Shown here in pieces: positions 52,620 to 63,139 of a stretch of 64,000 nucleotides of DNA (position 1 is the stretch's first letter; the number at the start of each line of letters is the position of its first letter). Under the pieces are notes generated by a model, which was given only the letters and a program-made list of their open reading frames with translations, did no database searches and was not told where the DNA came from. The position numbers were made by a program, and so were the translations under genes. Source of the DNA: Macrosoma leucophasiata (taxonomy: Eukaryota > Arthropoda > Insecta > Lepidoptera > Hedylidae); contig JAWQUS010000001.1 in the NCBI GenBank assembly GCA_036365455.1, positions 23,607,001 through 23,671,000 of the forward strand. The letters run 5' to 3'.

Positions 52620-52676
52620 TCAGAACATGCTAAGTACAAAAACCATCGCCTGGCAAGGATCTGCCAGTCACGTGAC
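52620..52676 (+). repeat. 57-bp inverted repeat, left arm
   Basis: Contains 'aacatgctaagtacaaaaac', 'catcgcctggcaaggatctg' and 'gtcacgtgac'. The reverse complement is at 54098-54154 with two mismatches in 57 bp. Confidence 0.88.
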
Positions 52677-52686
52677 CAAACCCATA

Positions 52687-52803
52687 ATAATAATAATGGC
52701 AACCCATTATACGTCCCACTGCTGGGCACGAGTCTCTCCCCTTTTTGGGGGGAGGCCTGGAGCTTACTCCACCACGCTGCTCCAATGCGGATTGGTGGAG
52801 GTC
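52687..52803 (-). repeat. S5 repeat, 5'-truncated
   Basis: Tail-proximal 117 bp of S5 with a short TSD candidate 'aacccata' at 52679-52686 and 52804-52811. Confidence 0.8.
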
Positions 52804-52879
52804 AACCCATATTTCTGAAAATGTACAAAAAAAAAAAAAAAACTTGAACATGTAAGGCTGAAATTTTTATATGTTTTAT

Positions 52880-53383
52880 TTTATATATAATAGGGTCCCG
52901 TTTTACGTTTTAGGTACAGCACCCTAACAAAAAGAACCAGTTCCTTCTTTTATATACGAAATGTTATTACAACAGCCGGCAGATACTGCCGAAAATGAGT
53001 CAAGTGACGCTGAAGATCAGATTTCTGTCTGTCATCAGGCTGTATCTCGTAAGCCGTGATAGCTAAAAAGCTGAAATTTTCACTAGTTATGTATTTCCAT
53101 TGCCGCTATAACAACAAATAGTAAAAATTAAAAAAATAAAAATATTAGACCCCCATACAATAAATGTGTTTTTTCGTATTTTTGCTCAACATTAATAACG
53201 GTAAAAGGTAGACTCTTAAAATTTTCACAGAATATTGATTTGTATATTACCTTTTATAATAAATAACTAAATAAAAATACAGTAATCATCAAAGGGGGGC
53301 TCCCATACAACAAACGTAATTTCTAAGTAATTTTTTTGTACGGAACACCGTATGCGCAAGTCCGACTCGCACTTGGCCGATTT
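52880..53383 (-). repeat. R1 dispersed repeat
   Basis: Minus-strand R1: 'tagggtcccgttttacgttt' ... 'gcaagtccgactcgcacttg' and 'gccgatttttt'. The (TCTG)n tract is reduced to 'tttctgtctgtcatcaggc'. Confidence 0.75.
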
Positions 53384-53559
53384 TTTTATGCTATCCAGCC
53401 AAATATCTTAGACAAACACCTATATACATTTCAACTTTACAGAAGTAAGTTTATTTTATTCATACATATAGCACACCTTTCGGTTCGCCTGGCAGGCACT
53501 TGTGCTCATCGGAATCGCCTGTAAATTTTTTTAAAAACTTTTCTATATATAAACTAAAA

Positions 53560-53850
53560 CATATAAAAGAATCAGAATCAGAAACTCATTTATTCATTTA
53601 GGGTGACATGCACCTCTTATGACACGTCAAAAACAAACAAAATATATTAAAGCGAATAACAATTGATATACATGTCAAACAAGATAAAAAATATATGTAA
53701 AGTCAAAAATATCACTAAGATAAAACTAAATGTAATAAACTAATGTAAAAGTATATCAGTAGAATGTCTCTTTTCCCCTTTACAAACTGATAACAAAGAG
53801 TAAAAAGAAAAGAAAAAGAGTCATTCTTTGTCATTCACCGGCAAAAAATT
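53560..53850 (-). repeat. LINE 3' UTR relic related to L3
   Basis: 'atcagaaactcatttattca', 'gcgaataacaattgatatac' and 'agtcattctttgtcattcac' parallel the L3 3' UTR at 54180-54410, but diverged. Confidence 0.55.
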
Positions 53851-53871
53851 CAGCCTTACATGTTCAAATTT

Positions 53872-54056
53872 ATCTTAATATATATAAATCTCGTGTCACA
53901 ATGTTTGTCCTCAATGGACTCCTAAACCACTTAACCGATTATAATAAAATTCGCACACCATGTGCAGTTCGATCCAACTTGAGAGATAGGATAGCTTACA
54001 TTACGTTATGACTAATAGGAGCAGAGCAGCGCGGGCGAAGCCGGGGCGGGCCGGTA
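53872..54056 (-). repeat. R3 dispersed repeat
   Basis: 'actcctaaaccacttaaccg' to 'gcgaagccggggcgggccgg', the complement of the R3 opening. Confidence 0.7.
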
Positions 54057-54097
54057 GTTTTTTATAATTTTTTACCATTTTCAAAAATGTGGGGTTA

Positions 54098-54154
54098 GTC
54101 ACGTGACGGGCAGATCCTTGCCAGGCGATGGTTTTTGTACTTAGCATGTTATGA
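54098..54154 (-). repeat. 57-bp inverted repeat, right arm
   Basis: Reverse-complement partner of 52620-52676. Between the arms are S5, R1 and R3 fragments and an L3-like UTR. Confidence 0.88.
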
Positions 54155-54564
54155 TTTTCAAACTCAAACTCAAAAATTCATTTAATCACTTGGAAATAAT
54201 AGAATTTGCTTGTGATAGGTCAAATTACAAATATAAAATTAAAGCGAATAACAACTGATACGTTGATTAATATGTCAAAGTAAATAAATTAATAATAGTC
54301 CAAAAATACTTAATAATAAAAATAGGTATCAACAGAATGTTCCATACTCTCTTTTACAAACGGCAAGATAAGACTAAACAAAAAAATATGGGACATTCTT
54401 TGTCATTGTTCCTTAAAACTATTTTCACAATATGAAACTTATAACTATGTTTTACAATATCAAGTACAATGCACATTCATTTCACAAAATTATTGTTTAG
54501 TCTTGTGGAGACTAAGCAAAACTAGACCAGCATTTGTGCAGGCATCTCTATCCTTTAGATAGTC

Positions 54565-54612
54565 ATCGAGTCTATAGTACGCATTTGTAAAAATGCGTAC
54601 TATAGACTCGAT
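54565..54612. repeat. Perfect hairpin, 22-bp arms, 4-nt loop
   Basis: Left arm starts 'atcgagtctatagtacgcat', loop GTAA, exact complement. It is 20 bp downstream of the L3 ORF stop (minus strand), in the 3' UTR. Confidence 0.92.
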
Positions 54613-54631
54613 CATCGTATCATAGATCGAG

Positions 54632-55465
54632 TCATGTATTATCTGTAAGTTCAAGAATGTTGGACGGAATTTTGTTATAAAACTGTAGACAACATGTTAA
54701 GAAACATTTATGTGTTTTCGATAGGCGAAAACTTGGAAATACTAATTTATTTTTATTTCTGGTATTATAAGAATGTATATCATTAATTTTCTTAAATAAG
54801 TGCAAGTTTTTCCTAGCATACAATATATTTTCATAAATATATTGGCAAGGGACCGTCATTATATTTATTTGCTTGAATAATTCTTTCAAGGAGTCACGAC
54901 TATTTAAGTTATATATCGCTCTAATAGCTCTCTTTTGTAATATAAATATTGAATCAATTTCAGCTGCCCGACCCCACAACAAAATACCGTAGGACATGAC
55001 ACTGTGAAAGTAGCTGAAATAAACGAGTCTCGCAGTGTCGAGATCCGTTAACTGTCTTATCTTCCTGACGGCATAAGCAGCAGAACTTAGACGTTTTCCT
55101 AACAGTTTAATATGAGGACCCCATTGCAATTTTGAATCAAGCGTTATACCCAAGAAGACAGCTTCACTAACAAATTGTGTTTTATCATTGTTGAAGAATA
55201 TTTCCCCTTCCTTACTTTTGACATTTGGAAGAGTAAAACGAATACATTTAGTTTTTTTACTATTTAATGCAAGATTATTTACTGTAAGCCAATTATGTAC
55301 TTCTTGTATGGCTTTATTAATAGTATCATAAATTGGTTCTTTTCTATTCACTTTAAAGACCAGCGAGGTATCATCGGCAAATAAAATTGTTTTAGGCTCA
55401 GTGATGGGCATCAAATCGAGCAAATCATTTATATATACTAAAAACAGAAATGGACCTAATATCAA
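54632..55465 (-). pseudogene. LINE reverse transcriptase C-terminal half, nonsense-broken
   Basis: 277 codons. It begins after a stop within the conserved VPQG motif: upstream in the same frame one reads MGVP, then TAG, then GLILGPFLFLVYIND, so CAG (Gln) changed to TAG. FADD (catalytic aspartates of motif C) follows at about 29-32, then LALNSKKTKCIRF (motif D), FLGITLDSKLQWGPHI (motif E/thumb) and a C-terminal region with YFHSVMSYGILLWG and RAIRAIY. Motif A and the endonuclease lie beyond the truncation. The gene is dead, but the mutation may be recent because the rest is open. Confidence 0.88.
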
Positions 55466-55514
55466 GCCCTATGGTACACCCATTTCTACTTTCCCTACGA
55501 AAATTTCCAGCCTT

Positions 55515-55600
55515 ACTTACATCACACACCCAACCGCGCCGTTATCGCTTAACCGAGTAGATCACTTACGATCAACACCAGCCGCGGGGCCATGCGCGCT
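55515..55600 (-). repeat. S5 5' fragment
   Basis: 'cacacacccaaccgcgccgt' to 'cgcggggccatgcgcgcttc', the first 85 bp of S5 in minus orientation. Confidence 0.75.
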
Positions 55601-55659
55601 TCATGGCAAACATTGATGGAGAGTAAATTCTGTATAAACATTTACACATGAGTCTAAAT

Positions 55660-55768
55660 TACAGGGTCGTACGTTAGGTATCACCTGAACACTACCATTA
55701 AGCGGAAAGAAGAGAAGATAATGCGGTGGCAGCCCGAGAGCTTTATCACTAAAGATCTATCACACGCA
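55660..55768 (-). repeat. S1 5' half, diverged
   Basis: 'cagggtcgtacgttaggtat' to 'gatctatcacac'; with deletions. Confidence 0.65.
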
Positions 55769-55804
55769 TAAAAAACATCAATCTAAGCCGCATTAATAAA
55801 ATTT

Positions 55805-56035
55805 AAACTAGCTGTGCCCGCGACTTCGTCCGCGTGAGAATTCATGAATGTTCAGCATCTAGTAGGGACAAAGTCGTGGGTGCAGCTAGTATAAAAGTAG
55901 CCTCACTTATTTTTTATTACATAAGCTATCTGTCAGTGAAAGTCCCGTCAAAATCGGTATAGCCGTTCCTGAGATTGGCCGCAATAAACAAACAGACAGA
56001 CAGATCGACAGACAGACAGAGCGACAAAAATGTAG
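55805..56035 (+). repeat. R3 dispersed repeat
   Basis: 'aactagctgtgcccgcgact', 'tcgtccgcgtgagaattcat', 'aaaatcggtatagccgttcc', (GACA)n. An internal inverted scrap 'caaagtcgtgggtgcagcta' lies at 55869. Confidence 0.78.
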
Positions 56036-57561
56036 AAAATGTTGTTTTGATATAAGTATGTAATACCTACATACATATGCATTTAGTAAAAAGCGGTTAT
56101 TTTTATATTACAAACAGACACTCCAATTTTATTTATGTATATAATATATATTGTACATTATTTATATATTATCGTACATTATTGTCACTAAGCATGCTTA
56201 AATGCGCTTCGTGTGAAATAATAAGAGGAGTCAACCAGCTGTGATTGCGAGTTCTTTCTCGCTTGCGCAGCCGATTGGCTCCGATTGCGCTTTCATATCT
56301 TTTCCAGGCGGACTATGTAAAGTAGTTGGCGGTAGGCGTGGGAGAAACGTCTCACCTTTGTGATTGGAACATTAGCATCTGAAACACTATACTGTTTCGA
56401 ATCTTTGTATGCATCATTTCGAACGTTTGGAACATTGCGTCAAAGATCTACTGTGGCAAAAGTCCAAAACAAACAACTCGGCTCATAAAAGCAAAATAAT
56501 GCAAACGAAAAACGCTCTTAAAATATACGTCTTACAAACGCCATAAGATTTTGGTATAAGTATAGGCGCAACGGAATAAGTAACAAAATATCTCATTTAG
56601 TATCCCACTCTCACTTGCTTAATATTGTATTGTTATCTCGCTCTGTCGCTTCGCTAGCAGATTCAGATTCAAATGTTTCAAATGTCAAGTGTCTCGGTTG
56701 CGGTCATGCGGTCACACTCAAGCGACATGAACGCGCTAAACAGAGAGCAATAATGTTCGAGTTCCAAATGTTCTAAATGATGCATTTGAAATATTATTGG
56801 TGTTCCAATCTTTCGGAACATCGAAATGTTTCGGAACAGTGAATCAGACAGTAAAGAGTAACACAAGTCTAGTTGGCGGCTCCACTCCGGTCAATTCCAA
56901 GCGTATACGACACGGTCTGAGAAAAACGCGGCTCGATGCTCTCCGAGCCGGTCTGTATGAACGAACCCTTTGCGGCAATATCACCTTCAGTCTTCTACTC
57001 TACCCGACCATAAACTAACACTGATCCCACCTGTACTTTATTTAAAAAAATGAATCCAAAGTCGTCTACTTAAAAGTCCCGAAACGACCATTAAATCATT
57101 CGTTTTAGAATCATCGAATCAAAACGTCACTTTTCCGACCAAACGGGGCACCGACCATTATTTATCTATTTTACGACCGGCGAGTCAGCTCGATTGGTGA
57201 TGTACTCTTGGGACGGTCATAAAGCAGCTGTCGTAGGATTGGATCACGCACTCTAAAGGTTTTTTTTGTTGCGTTTTTATCGGTTTTGTGGGTCGATAAA
57301 ACGAAGGTGTCAATTGCTTTTGGGTAATTATCTGAAACTTGGAGACTTATTTATTTCCGTTATTTTATTGAGCTAAGTGTTGATATTGTGTACAAGTGTT
57401 GAAGCTTCGGGATGTGATGACCGCACCGCCTACCAGTGGAGGATTTTTTTTCTGCTAGTGCATTTAGTTAACCGCCTACATAAGTTCGTACTAAAAAAAA
57501 ATAATAAAAAGACCGTAGCGGTCAGGCCATTCTGATAGGGCGGTGTAAGTAGTGTAAGTAC
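56036..57561. other. Unassigned stretch
   Basis: About 1.5 kb without recognised repeats. It is less AT-rich around 56250-56350 and 56860-57000. Short frames (for example 73 codons from 56797) show no domain, although 'aacatcgaaatgtttcggaa' and neighbouring 'ttcgaacgtttggaacattg' are locally repetitive. This is one of the few places where an unrecognised host exon or enhancer could hide. Confidence 0.4.
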
Positions 57562-57706
57562 AATAACGAGGAATGGGCCCGCAGCGTCCTGTAATAAAAC
57601 TACATCCACTGAGATCGCCAATCTGGCAAAACCTTGTTATGGACATATTTGGGGAAGGTTTATGTCCGGCATTGGACGTTCTTCAACTGAAGTGATGGTG
57701 ATTCCC
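57562..57706 (+). repeat. RTE-type LINE tail relic
   Basis: 'gcccgcagcgtcctgtaata', 'ccactgagatcgccaatctg' and 'cattggacgttcttcaactg' align with 30.72-30.85 kb. Confidence 0.6.
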
Positions 57707-57864
57707 GGAACTTTCCGTGATTTTTGTACATGTTCAAATATCTCCATTAAATTAGCAAAGGGTAGAGGGGGGCGGGGCTCTTGACTCTGACAAAAATTGG
57801 GATTTCAATTCCCAACCTTTATATTTCACAAACTAAGAAATTATGTTCTCATACCCACCATATT

Positions 57865-58240
57865 GCTCTCTGAGTGACCTTCAGAGAGCAATGGAGAGAG
57901 CTATGCTTGGAGTTTCTCTGCGAGACCGAATCAGAAATGAGGAGATCCGCATGAGAACCAAAGTTACCGACATAGCTCACCGAATAGCGAGACTCAAGTG
58001 GCAGTGGGCACATAGCTCGACGAACTGACGGCCGTTGGGGCAGAGCAGTTCTCGAGTGGCGACCGCGTACCGGAAAGCGAAGCGTAGGCAGGCCTCCCAC
58101 AAGATGGACCGACGACCTGGTGAAGTTCGCGGGCAATCGCTGGATGAGGGCGGCCCAGGGCCGTTCGTTGTGGCATTCTTTGGGGGAGGCCTTTGTTCAG
58201 CAGTGGACGTATTTTGGCTGAAATGATGATGATGATGATG
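57865..58240 (+). pseudogene. RTE LINE 3' end with TSD, frameshifted
   Basis: A 376-bp 5'-truncated copy ending in the (TGA)n tail. Perfect 12-bp TSD 'acccaccatatt' at 57853-57864 and 58241-58252. It encodes GVSLRDRIRNEEIRMRTKVT then IARLKWQWAH, where a 4-bp loss relative to the copy at 63.6 kb shifts the frame. The first 30 bp fold back on themselves ('gctctctga' and 'tcagagagc'). Confidence 0.88.
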
Positions 58241-58252
58241 ACCCACCATATT

Positions 58253-58422
58253 TTTCATAGACCTATAACGATACCGCACACTATGAATTGCACCGGGAAA
58301 TCCAAAATCAGTTCCACTTTACTTTTTTCCGAGTTACAGCTTTCTTGTACTAATATCTTTTGAGCTAAGTTGTTGAGGAATAGATATTGCGGTATTAAAA
58401 GGTTCCTTGTAAAGATTAACTG
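58253..58422. other. Unassigned stretch
   Basis: Nothing recognised. Confidence 0.4.
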
Positions 58423-58960
58423 CATCAGTAGCTTAGTGGAAGTAGTATAGTAGAGAACGGTGTAAAATCCTTTCAAATTCTATTGAGATTTTTCCATTTT
58501 CTGGAAGTTGCCCAGTACCTCGGAGTTTGGTGATATCCCCAGTAATGTCAACTGCCTCGCTACCTGTCATATAGGACAAAACGAAACCGACAAAGTATGG
58601 GTGTTTGCATTTTTTTTTTTTATGTAATGGAAGTGGTAAACAAGCATGCAGTTCACATTGATGTTAAGTGATGACTGCAGCCTATAGACACCCACACAAA
58701 GGCCAAGGTCAAAATGCAGATGCGTTACCACTCCTGAGGCCTAAGGTCTTATGCCTCTGTGCCGGAAATTACAGGGCCGTACATTACCACCTGACCGGAA
58801 CACGATAGTGTTGAACACTACCATTTAGCGGCAAGTATATTAGGTAATGCGGTGGTGCCTACGCCCGCGAGCTCCGTCACTGGAGCTCTACCACCAGTAA
58901 AAACCATTATGTTTGAATGCATTTACTTCTGCCTACCCCTTCGGAGATACATGCGTGACG
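58423..58960 (+). repeat. S2 SINE, split by an S1 copy
   Basis: 58423-58608 and 58902-58960 belong to one diverged S2 (head 'gcatcagtagcttagtgg', body 'tcctttcaaattctattgag', tail 'acccttcggagatacatg'). S1 was inserted at 'gggtgtttgcat', so S2 is older than that S1 copy. Confidence 0.8.
58609..58901 (-). repeat. S1 repeat, full length, younger subfamily
   Basis: Complete copy nested in S2, from T-run to 'gagctctaccaccagtaa'. Close to the 9.84-kb copy, sharing 'ggaagtggtaaacaagcatg' and 'ctaaggtcttatgcctctg'. Confidence 0.9.
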
Positions 58961-61017
58961 TTAGGTTTTTTGTAAGGATATAAGGGTTAGGATACACGGA
59001 GGCCATAAAAGAGAGTAATGATTATAGAAGACGCACGGAAGAGTTGTATAAACAGTGATGTCTGACGCTCCATACTCCATAAGCCTTGGAATCATATAAA
59101 TTCTGTTGATAAACACCAACGTAAAACATCCCCAACTCAGTAAACACGAAAGAAAAAACCCGTTGTGAGTGTCACGGTACTGACAAATTGATTTATATAG
59201 AGGGTCGGCCACTTCGCGATCCGACCGTCTGTTCGCGCGTTCTGTCACACGTACGCCGTCTGTTCACATTTTTATAATAAACAGGTTGGCACCCGCGACT
59301 TGGAACTGTTTCGATTGAGAAATGTTTTAAAGAAAAAGTTGGCAGAGAGCGTAGAGCGCCAAAATCTCGATCCTTACGTACTACCCGTACGTCTTCTATG
59401 TTCTTTACTCCCTTGACTCCCAACCCCACTTTTTGACAGTAATTGACCTGAATCTGACCATGGTGAGGTGGTCAGCCTTGGTCTTCTGGGCCTCAGAAAT
59501 CTACAGCCATTTTCATTCGCATTTTATATCTGCTTTATTATTTGCTTAATAATTGTCATTCTTCCTACATGCCCGAAACACCTCAGCGTGCTTTTTTCAT
59601 GTTTGGTTATTATTAAAACCTACTGAATTATTACTGTTAGTCATTCGCTATAGCGAAGATAATGTCCTTGTCGACCAATTTGAAAAAAGACGAATTATTA
59701 AACTAATTATTGTATTTGAAGAAATAAATTACGATGATGTATCAAACATCTCACGAAAAGAAGTAAATTTTAAACATAGGGATCACTTTAGGATTAATAT
59801 CTGGGAAATTAAAAAGTTCTGCAAAATATATTGTATGATATATCGTAAGACAGGACTTAAAGTTAGGATCTCAATGATATTGGTTTTATATAAAATCTTT
59901 ACTAATGTATTAAATTTAAATTATTTGAAGCTAATCAACACTCTGGACGTCAATCAACCATGCCAACTTACCTCCAAAACAAATCCGCACCTTTAGAATT
60001 GAAGTGGCATATCTCAAAAAATATGAAAATGACTTTTGTACATAAAACGACTTAAAACATATAATCTATCAATTTTTTCGTTGATTATACGCGACATAAA
60101 AAAATAGAAAGTAGTTCTTATATGCAGTAGTTTTGATTTCTTTAGCTATAGATTATAGGAAAACCTATTAATATGTGCTATGGTACCTATTTGCGATAAC
60201 AGAAGCCCTGTGCACTCAAGTCCAACTCGCACTTATCCGACTTTTTATCTACATTGACTCGAAAACAGCAATGTCATGTCACAAAATATATTTTAGCATT
60301 AGGTCATAAACTACACGAAATTACAAGGGACCCTATAACGAAAACAATGTTCTGATCACGTTATCAACACAAAGCAATTAACATCCTAACCCGACAATAT
60401 TAAAGTTGATTTTTAATCACCCCCAACACTCATGCAAGGACGAGTGTACAACTTTTTTTCAATTACAAAAGTCTTAATCCGTTTACGTTTAAACCAACAG
60501 AACACTGCTCTACATTGTTACATTAAGGCGCAAATTCCTTTGCAATTAGAAGCATGTATGACCTTGTACATCCAAAAAGGTTATCCACGAAAATGTTAAT
60601 ATAATAGTTGCTTCAGTGCCACGGGTTTTGTTGGCGTGAAGGCATAAATCAATTTTATAGCCCCATCTAAATCAAACGCGTTTTAATGGGCGGCCCGCGT
60701 CATATCATGGCAGTGTATGATAATTTACTGCTACTATGTGACGAATGTAGAAATAAAGGTCCCTCCCCCCTCCTAGCCCCCCGAGCACGGATTAGTTTTA
60801 TGCCCTTAACTGCCGTAAATATGTCACCCATATCTTGCAGGGAGCAAGATAACTTTTGGATTTACGAAGTGACGGTGACACGGGCCGTCTTTATTGTTTT
60901 AGATAGTGTCCTGTGTTTTAAAAGATGCGTTGAGTCGCGTTAATCCTATATTGAAAAGCAGATTTTGGGATATCGCTATAAGCGCTTTGAGGCATGTGTT
61001 TTTTAACTTTTAAGTTT
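58961..61017. other. Mostly unassigned stretch
   Basis: 59330-59365 is a scrap of the L2 3' end; 60190-60245 ('aagtccaactcgcacttatc') is an R1 scrap. A 147-codon frame at 59553-59996 is AT-rich (Ile/Lys/Asn/Phe), has no domain I know and no coding features, so I do not call it a gene. The 85-codon frame at 60686 likewise. The last 20 bases are T-run. Confidence 0.45.
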
Positions 61018-61315
61018 TTTTTTTTTTTTTTTTTTTATGTTATAAAAGTGACAAACAAGCTTGCAGTTCACATTGATGTTAAGTGATGACTGCAGCCTAT
61101 AGACACCCACACAATGACCAGAGGTCAAAATGCAAATGCGCTGCCACTCCTGAGGCATTAGGTGTTATGCCTCTGTGCCGGAAATTACAGAGCCGTACAT
61201 TACCACCTGACCGGAACACGATAGTGCTGAACACTACCATTTAACGGCAAGTATATTAGGTAATGCGGTGGTGCCTACGCCCGCGAGCTCCGTCACTGGA
61301 GCTCTACCACCAGTA
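61018..61315 (-). repeat. S1 repeat, full length, younger subfamily
   Basis: Complete minus-strand S1 with a long T-run (tail) and an intact 5' end 'gagctctaccaccagta'. Confidence 0.9.
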
Positions 61316-61316
61316 C

Positions 61317-61552
61317 GGACTTAAAAGGTAAAAACGGGTCCCTATTACTCTCTGTCTGTCTGTCTGTCTGTCCGTCCGTCTGTCAGTCACCAGGCTTTAT
61401 CTCATAAACTATGACAGCTAGAAGGTTGCAATTTTCAAAAATTATGTATTTTCGTTGCCGTTACAACAACAAATAATAAAAATAAAAAATGAAAGTACAG
61501 AGGGGGTCCCCATACAATAAGCGTGTTTTCTTTTTCGTATTTTTGTTTGGAT
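61317..61552 (-). repeat. R1 fragment with (TCTG)n
   Basis: 'actctctgtctgtctgtctg' at 61348, 'agtcaccaggctttatctca' and 'ggtccccatacaataagcg' match the 53.0-53.2-kb R1 copy in the same orientation. Confidence 0.72.
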
Positions 61553-61675
61553 CTGTGCCGGAAATTGGTACTTATGTATTTTTTCTGCTTTGTTCCTAAG
61601 TAGCAAACGAGCATGCTATTTATATTGATGGTAAGAGAATACTATAGCCCATTTACATATACCTACACAAAAATG
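61553..61675 (-). repeat. S1 relic (target of the L2 insertion)
   Basis: Scrambled S1 words ('ctgtgccggaaattgg', 'aaacgagcatgctatttata', 'tatagcccatttacatatac') ahead of the LINE; 63152 onward continues the target. Confidence 0.5.
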
Positions 61676-63139
61676 GGATTCTTTCTGGGTGTTGTGCAAC
61701 CTTTGCTGGAGATCCGGAAGAATCCCAAAGGATTGGCGGTGTGCGGTCATCGTGCCTTTGTATAAAGGCAAGGGTTCACGTATGGACTGCACCAGCTATC
61801 GAGCGATCAGTTTGATCAGTTTGGCAGCTAAAGTGTATGGGAAAGTCTTAGAAAGAAGAATGAAAGAGAAGTCCGACGGGTTGTTGTGGGATGCACAGGG
61901 TGGTTTCAGAACTGGAAGAGGATGTATGGATCAAGTTTTCTCCCTCCGCAACATCGTAGAGAAGCATCTTGCTGTGAGCCAGAAGGTTTTCTGCGGTTTT
62001 GTGGATTTGGAGAAGGCGTTTGATAGGGTATTACGAAAGGAGCTGTGGGACATTTTGCCAGAGTATGGTATTGATGGCAGTCTGCTCCGTGCAATACAGT
62101 CCACGTATGTGGGCTGTCAAGCATGTGTGCGGGTAGATGGTAACATGTCACCCTGGTTTGATGTTAACATCGGTGTCAAACAGGGTTGCGTGCTTTCGTC
62201 TAGGCTGTTTATTATATATCTGGACAAATGCCTCCAGAGGGTGAAGTTGATGGATGTGGGAGTGCGTATGGGTGACTTAGTGGTGAACTGTCTGCTTTAC
62301 GCAGATGATGCGGTAATTGTTAGCTCTACACCATCTGGGCTACAAGCACTAGTCACAGTCATGAAAGAGGATTGTATGGAGAAAGGCTTACAATTGAATG
62401 TGGATAAAACTAAAGTATTAGTATTTGAAAGAGATGAACAGAGAACAAATGCAAGGGTAGTAGTAGATGATGCAGTGTTAGAACAGGTTGATGAAATTGT
62501 ATATCTTGGATGTGCTTTTAGCAAGGATGGTAGGTACACCACTGACATAGAAAGAAGAGTGCTTGCTGGGAATTGCGTGAATGGAGCGTTGGGTAAGCTG
62601 CTAGAATCGAAACATCTCAGCCAGCGGGCTCGACTAGCCGTACATAATGCTGTACTTACTCCAACGCTTTTATATGGAAGCGAGAGCTGGGTATGCAGGA
62701 AAGAGCATGAAAGTAAGTTGAACGCGGTCGAGATGAGATCTTTGCGCAAGATCTGCGGTGTATCACTCACCGATCGCGTTCGTAATGAAGATGTAAGAAA
62801 GAGACTTTGTGTGAATGATAGTATCGGTGTAAAAATGAAAAAAGGCATGCTCCGATGGTTCGGGCATATAGAAAGAATGTCGAATGAGCGAATGACTAAA
62901 CAGATATACAATGCGAATGTGGATGGTTGCAGGGGCCCAGGAAGACCAAGGCTGACCTACCATGACCAAATAGGTCGAGTTCTGTCTGATGGTGGGGTCA
63001 AAAGTCTTAGGAATCGGCGTGCATGTATGAAGAGAATGATGAAGGTAGACGAGGCACGAGAGGTTTGTCAGAACCGGGATGTCTGGCGCTCTACACTCTC
63101 TGCCTACCCCGTTAGGGACCTGGCGTGAAGATACATACA
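61676..63139 (+). mobile_element. L2 LINE, 5'-truncated, with TSD
   Basis: A 1464-bp insertion flanked by a perfect 12-bp TSD 'tacacaaaaatg' (61664-61675 and 63140-63151). It opens inside the RT domain and ends with an ATAC-type tail ('gatacatacatac'). Relics of the same family's 3' end occur at 1.47, 11.28, 12.10 and 59.33 kb. Confidence 0.92.
61689..63128 (+). CDS. LINE reverse transcriptase, 5'-truncated but open
   Basis: 479 codons. The true frame begins at the element edge (DSFWVLCNLCWRSGRIPKDW), so no native start exists here. RT blocks: WRCAVIVPLYKGKG and SYRAISLISLAAKVYGKVLE (motifs 1-2), FVDLEKAFDRV with Asp106 (A), GVKQGCVLS (B), LLYADDAVIVS with YADD at 204-207 (C), LNVDKTKVLVF (D) and EIVYLGCAFSKDG (E). 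The C-terminal part has LTPTLLYGSESWVCR and MLRWFGHIERM, and ends CQNRDVWRSTLSAYPVRDLA. All RT catalytic residues are kept. The endonuclease and N-terminus are lost, and without a promoter it should not be made. Clade uncertain: the layout is RTE-like, but a tree is needed. Confidence 0.9.
   Translation: MLCNLCWRSGRIPKDWRCAVIVPLYKGKGSRMDCTSYRAISLISLAAKVYGKVLERRMKEKSDGLLWDAQGGFRTGRGCMDQVFSLRNIVEKHLAVSQKVFCGFVDLEKAFDRVLRKELWDILPEYGIDGSLLRAIQSTYVGCQACVRVDGNMSPWFDVNIGVKQGCVLSSRLFIIYLDKCLQRVKLMDVGVRMGDLVVNCLLYADDAVIVSSTPSGLQALVTVMKEDCMEKGLQLNVDKTKVLVFERDEQRTNARVVVDDAVLEQVDEIVYLGCAFSKDGRYTTDIERRVLAGNCVNGALGKLLESKHLSQRARLAVHNAVLTPTLLYGSESWVCRKEHESKLNAVEMRSLRKICGVSLTDRVRNEDVRKRLCVNDSIGVKMKKGMLRWFGHIERMSNERMTKQIYNANVDGCRGPGRPRLTYHDQIGRVLSDGGVKSLRNRRACMKRMMKVDEAREVCQNRDVWRSTLSAYPVRDLA

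Larger units (their letters stand above)
54165..55512 (-). mobile_element. L3 LINE, 5'-truncated (CR1/Jockey group)
   Basis: A minus-strand LINE from inside the RT domain to the 3' UTR, whose end 'aaatgaatttttgagtttga' matches another copy at 33.6 kb. The 5' side stops at an S5 fragment at 55515. No TSD could be seen. A 22-bp perfect hairpin sits in its 3' UTR at 54565-54612. Confidence 0.8.

Noticed and set aside
59553..59996. 147-codon frame on the plus strand that might be a host gene
   Set aside because: AT-rich amino-acid content, no domain or motif I can recognise, no ATG context or splice evidence; frames of this length occur by chance in 64 kb of AT-rich DNA.
62297..62911. 204-codon antisense frame
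   Set aside because: Shadow of the RT frame at 61689-63128, whose plus-strand reading has all RT motifs.
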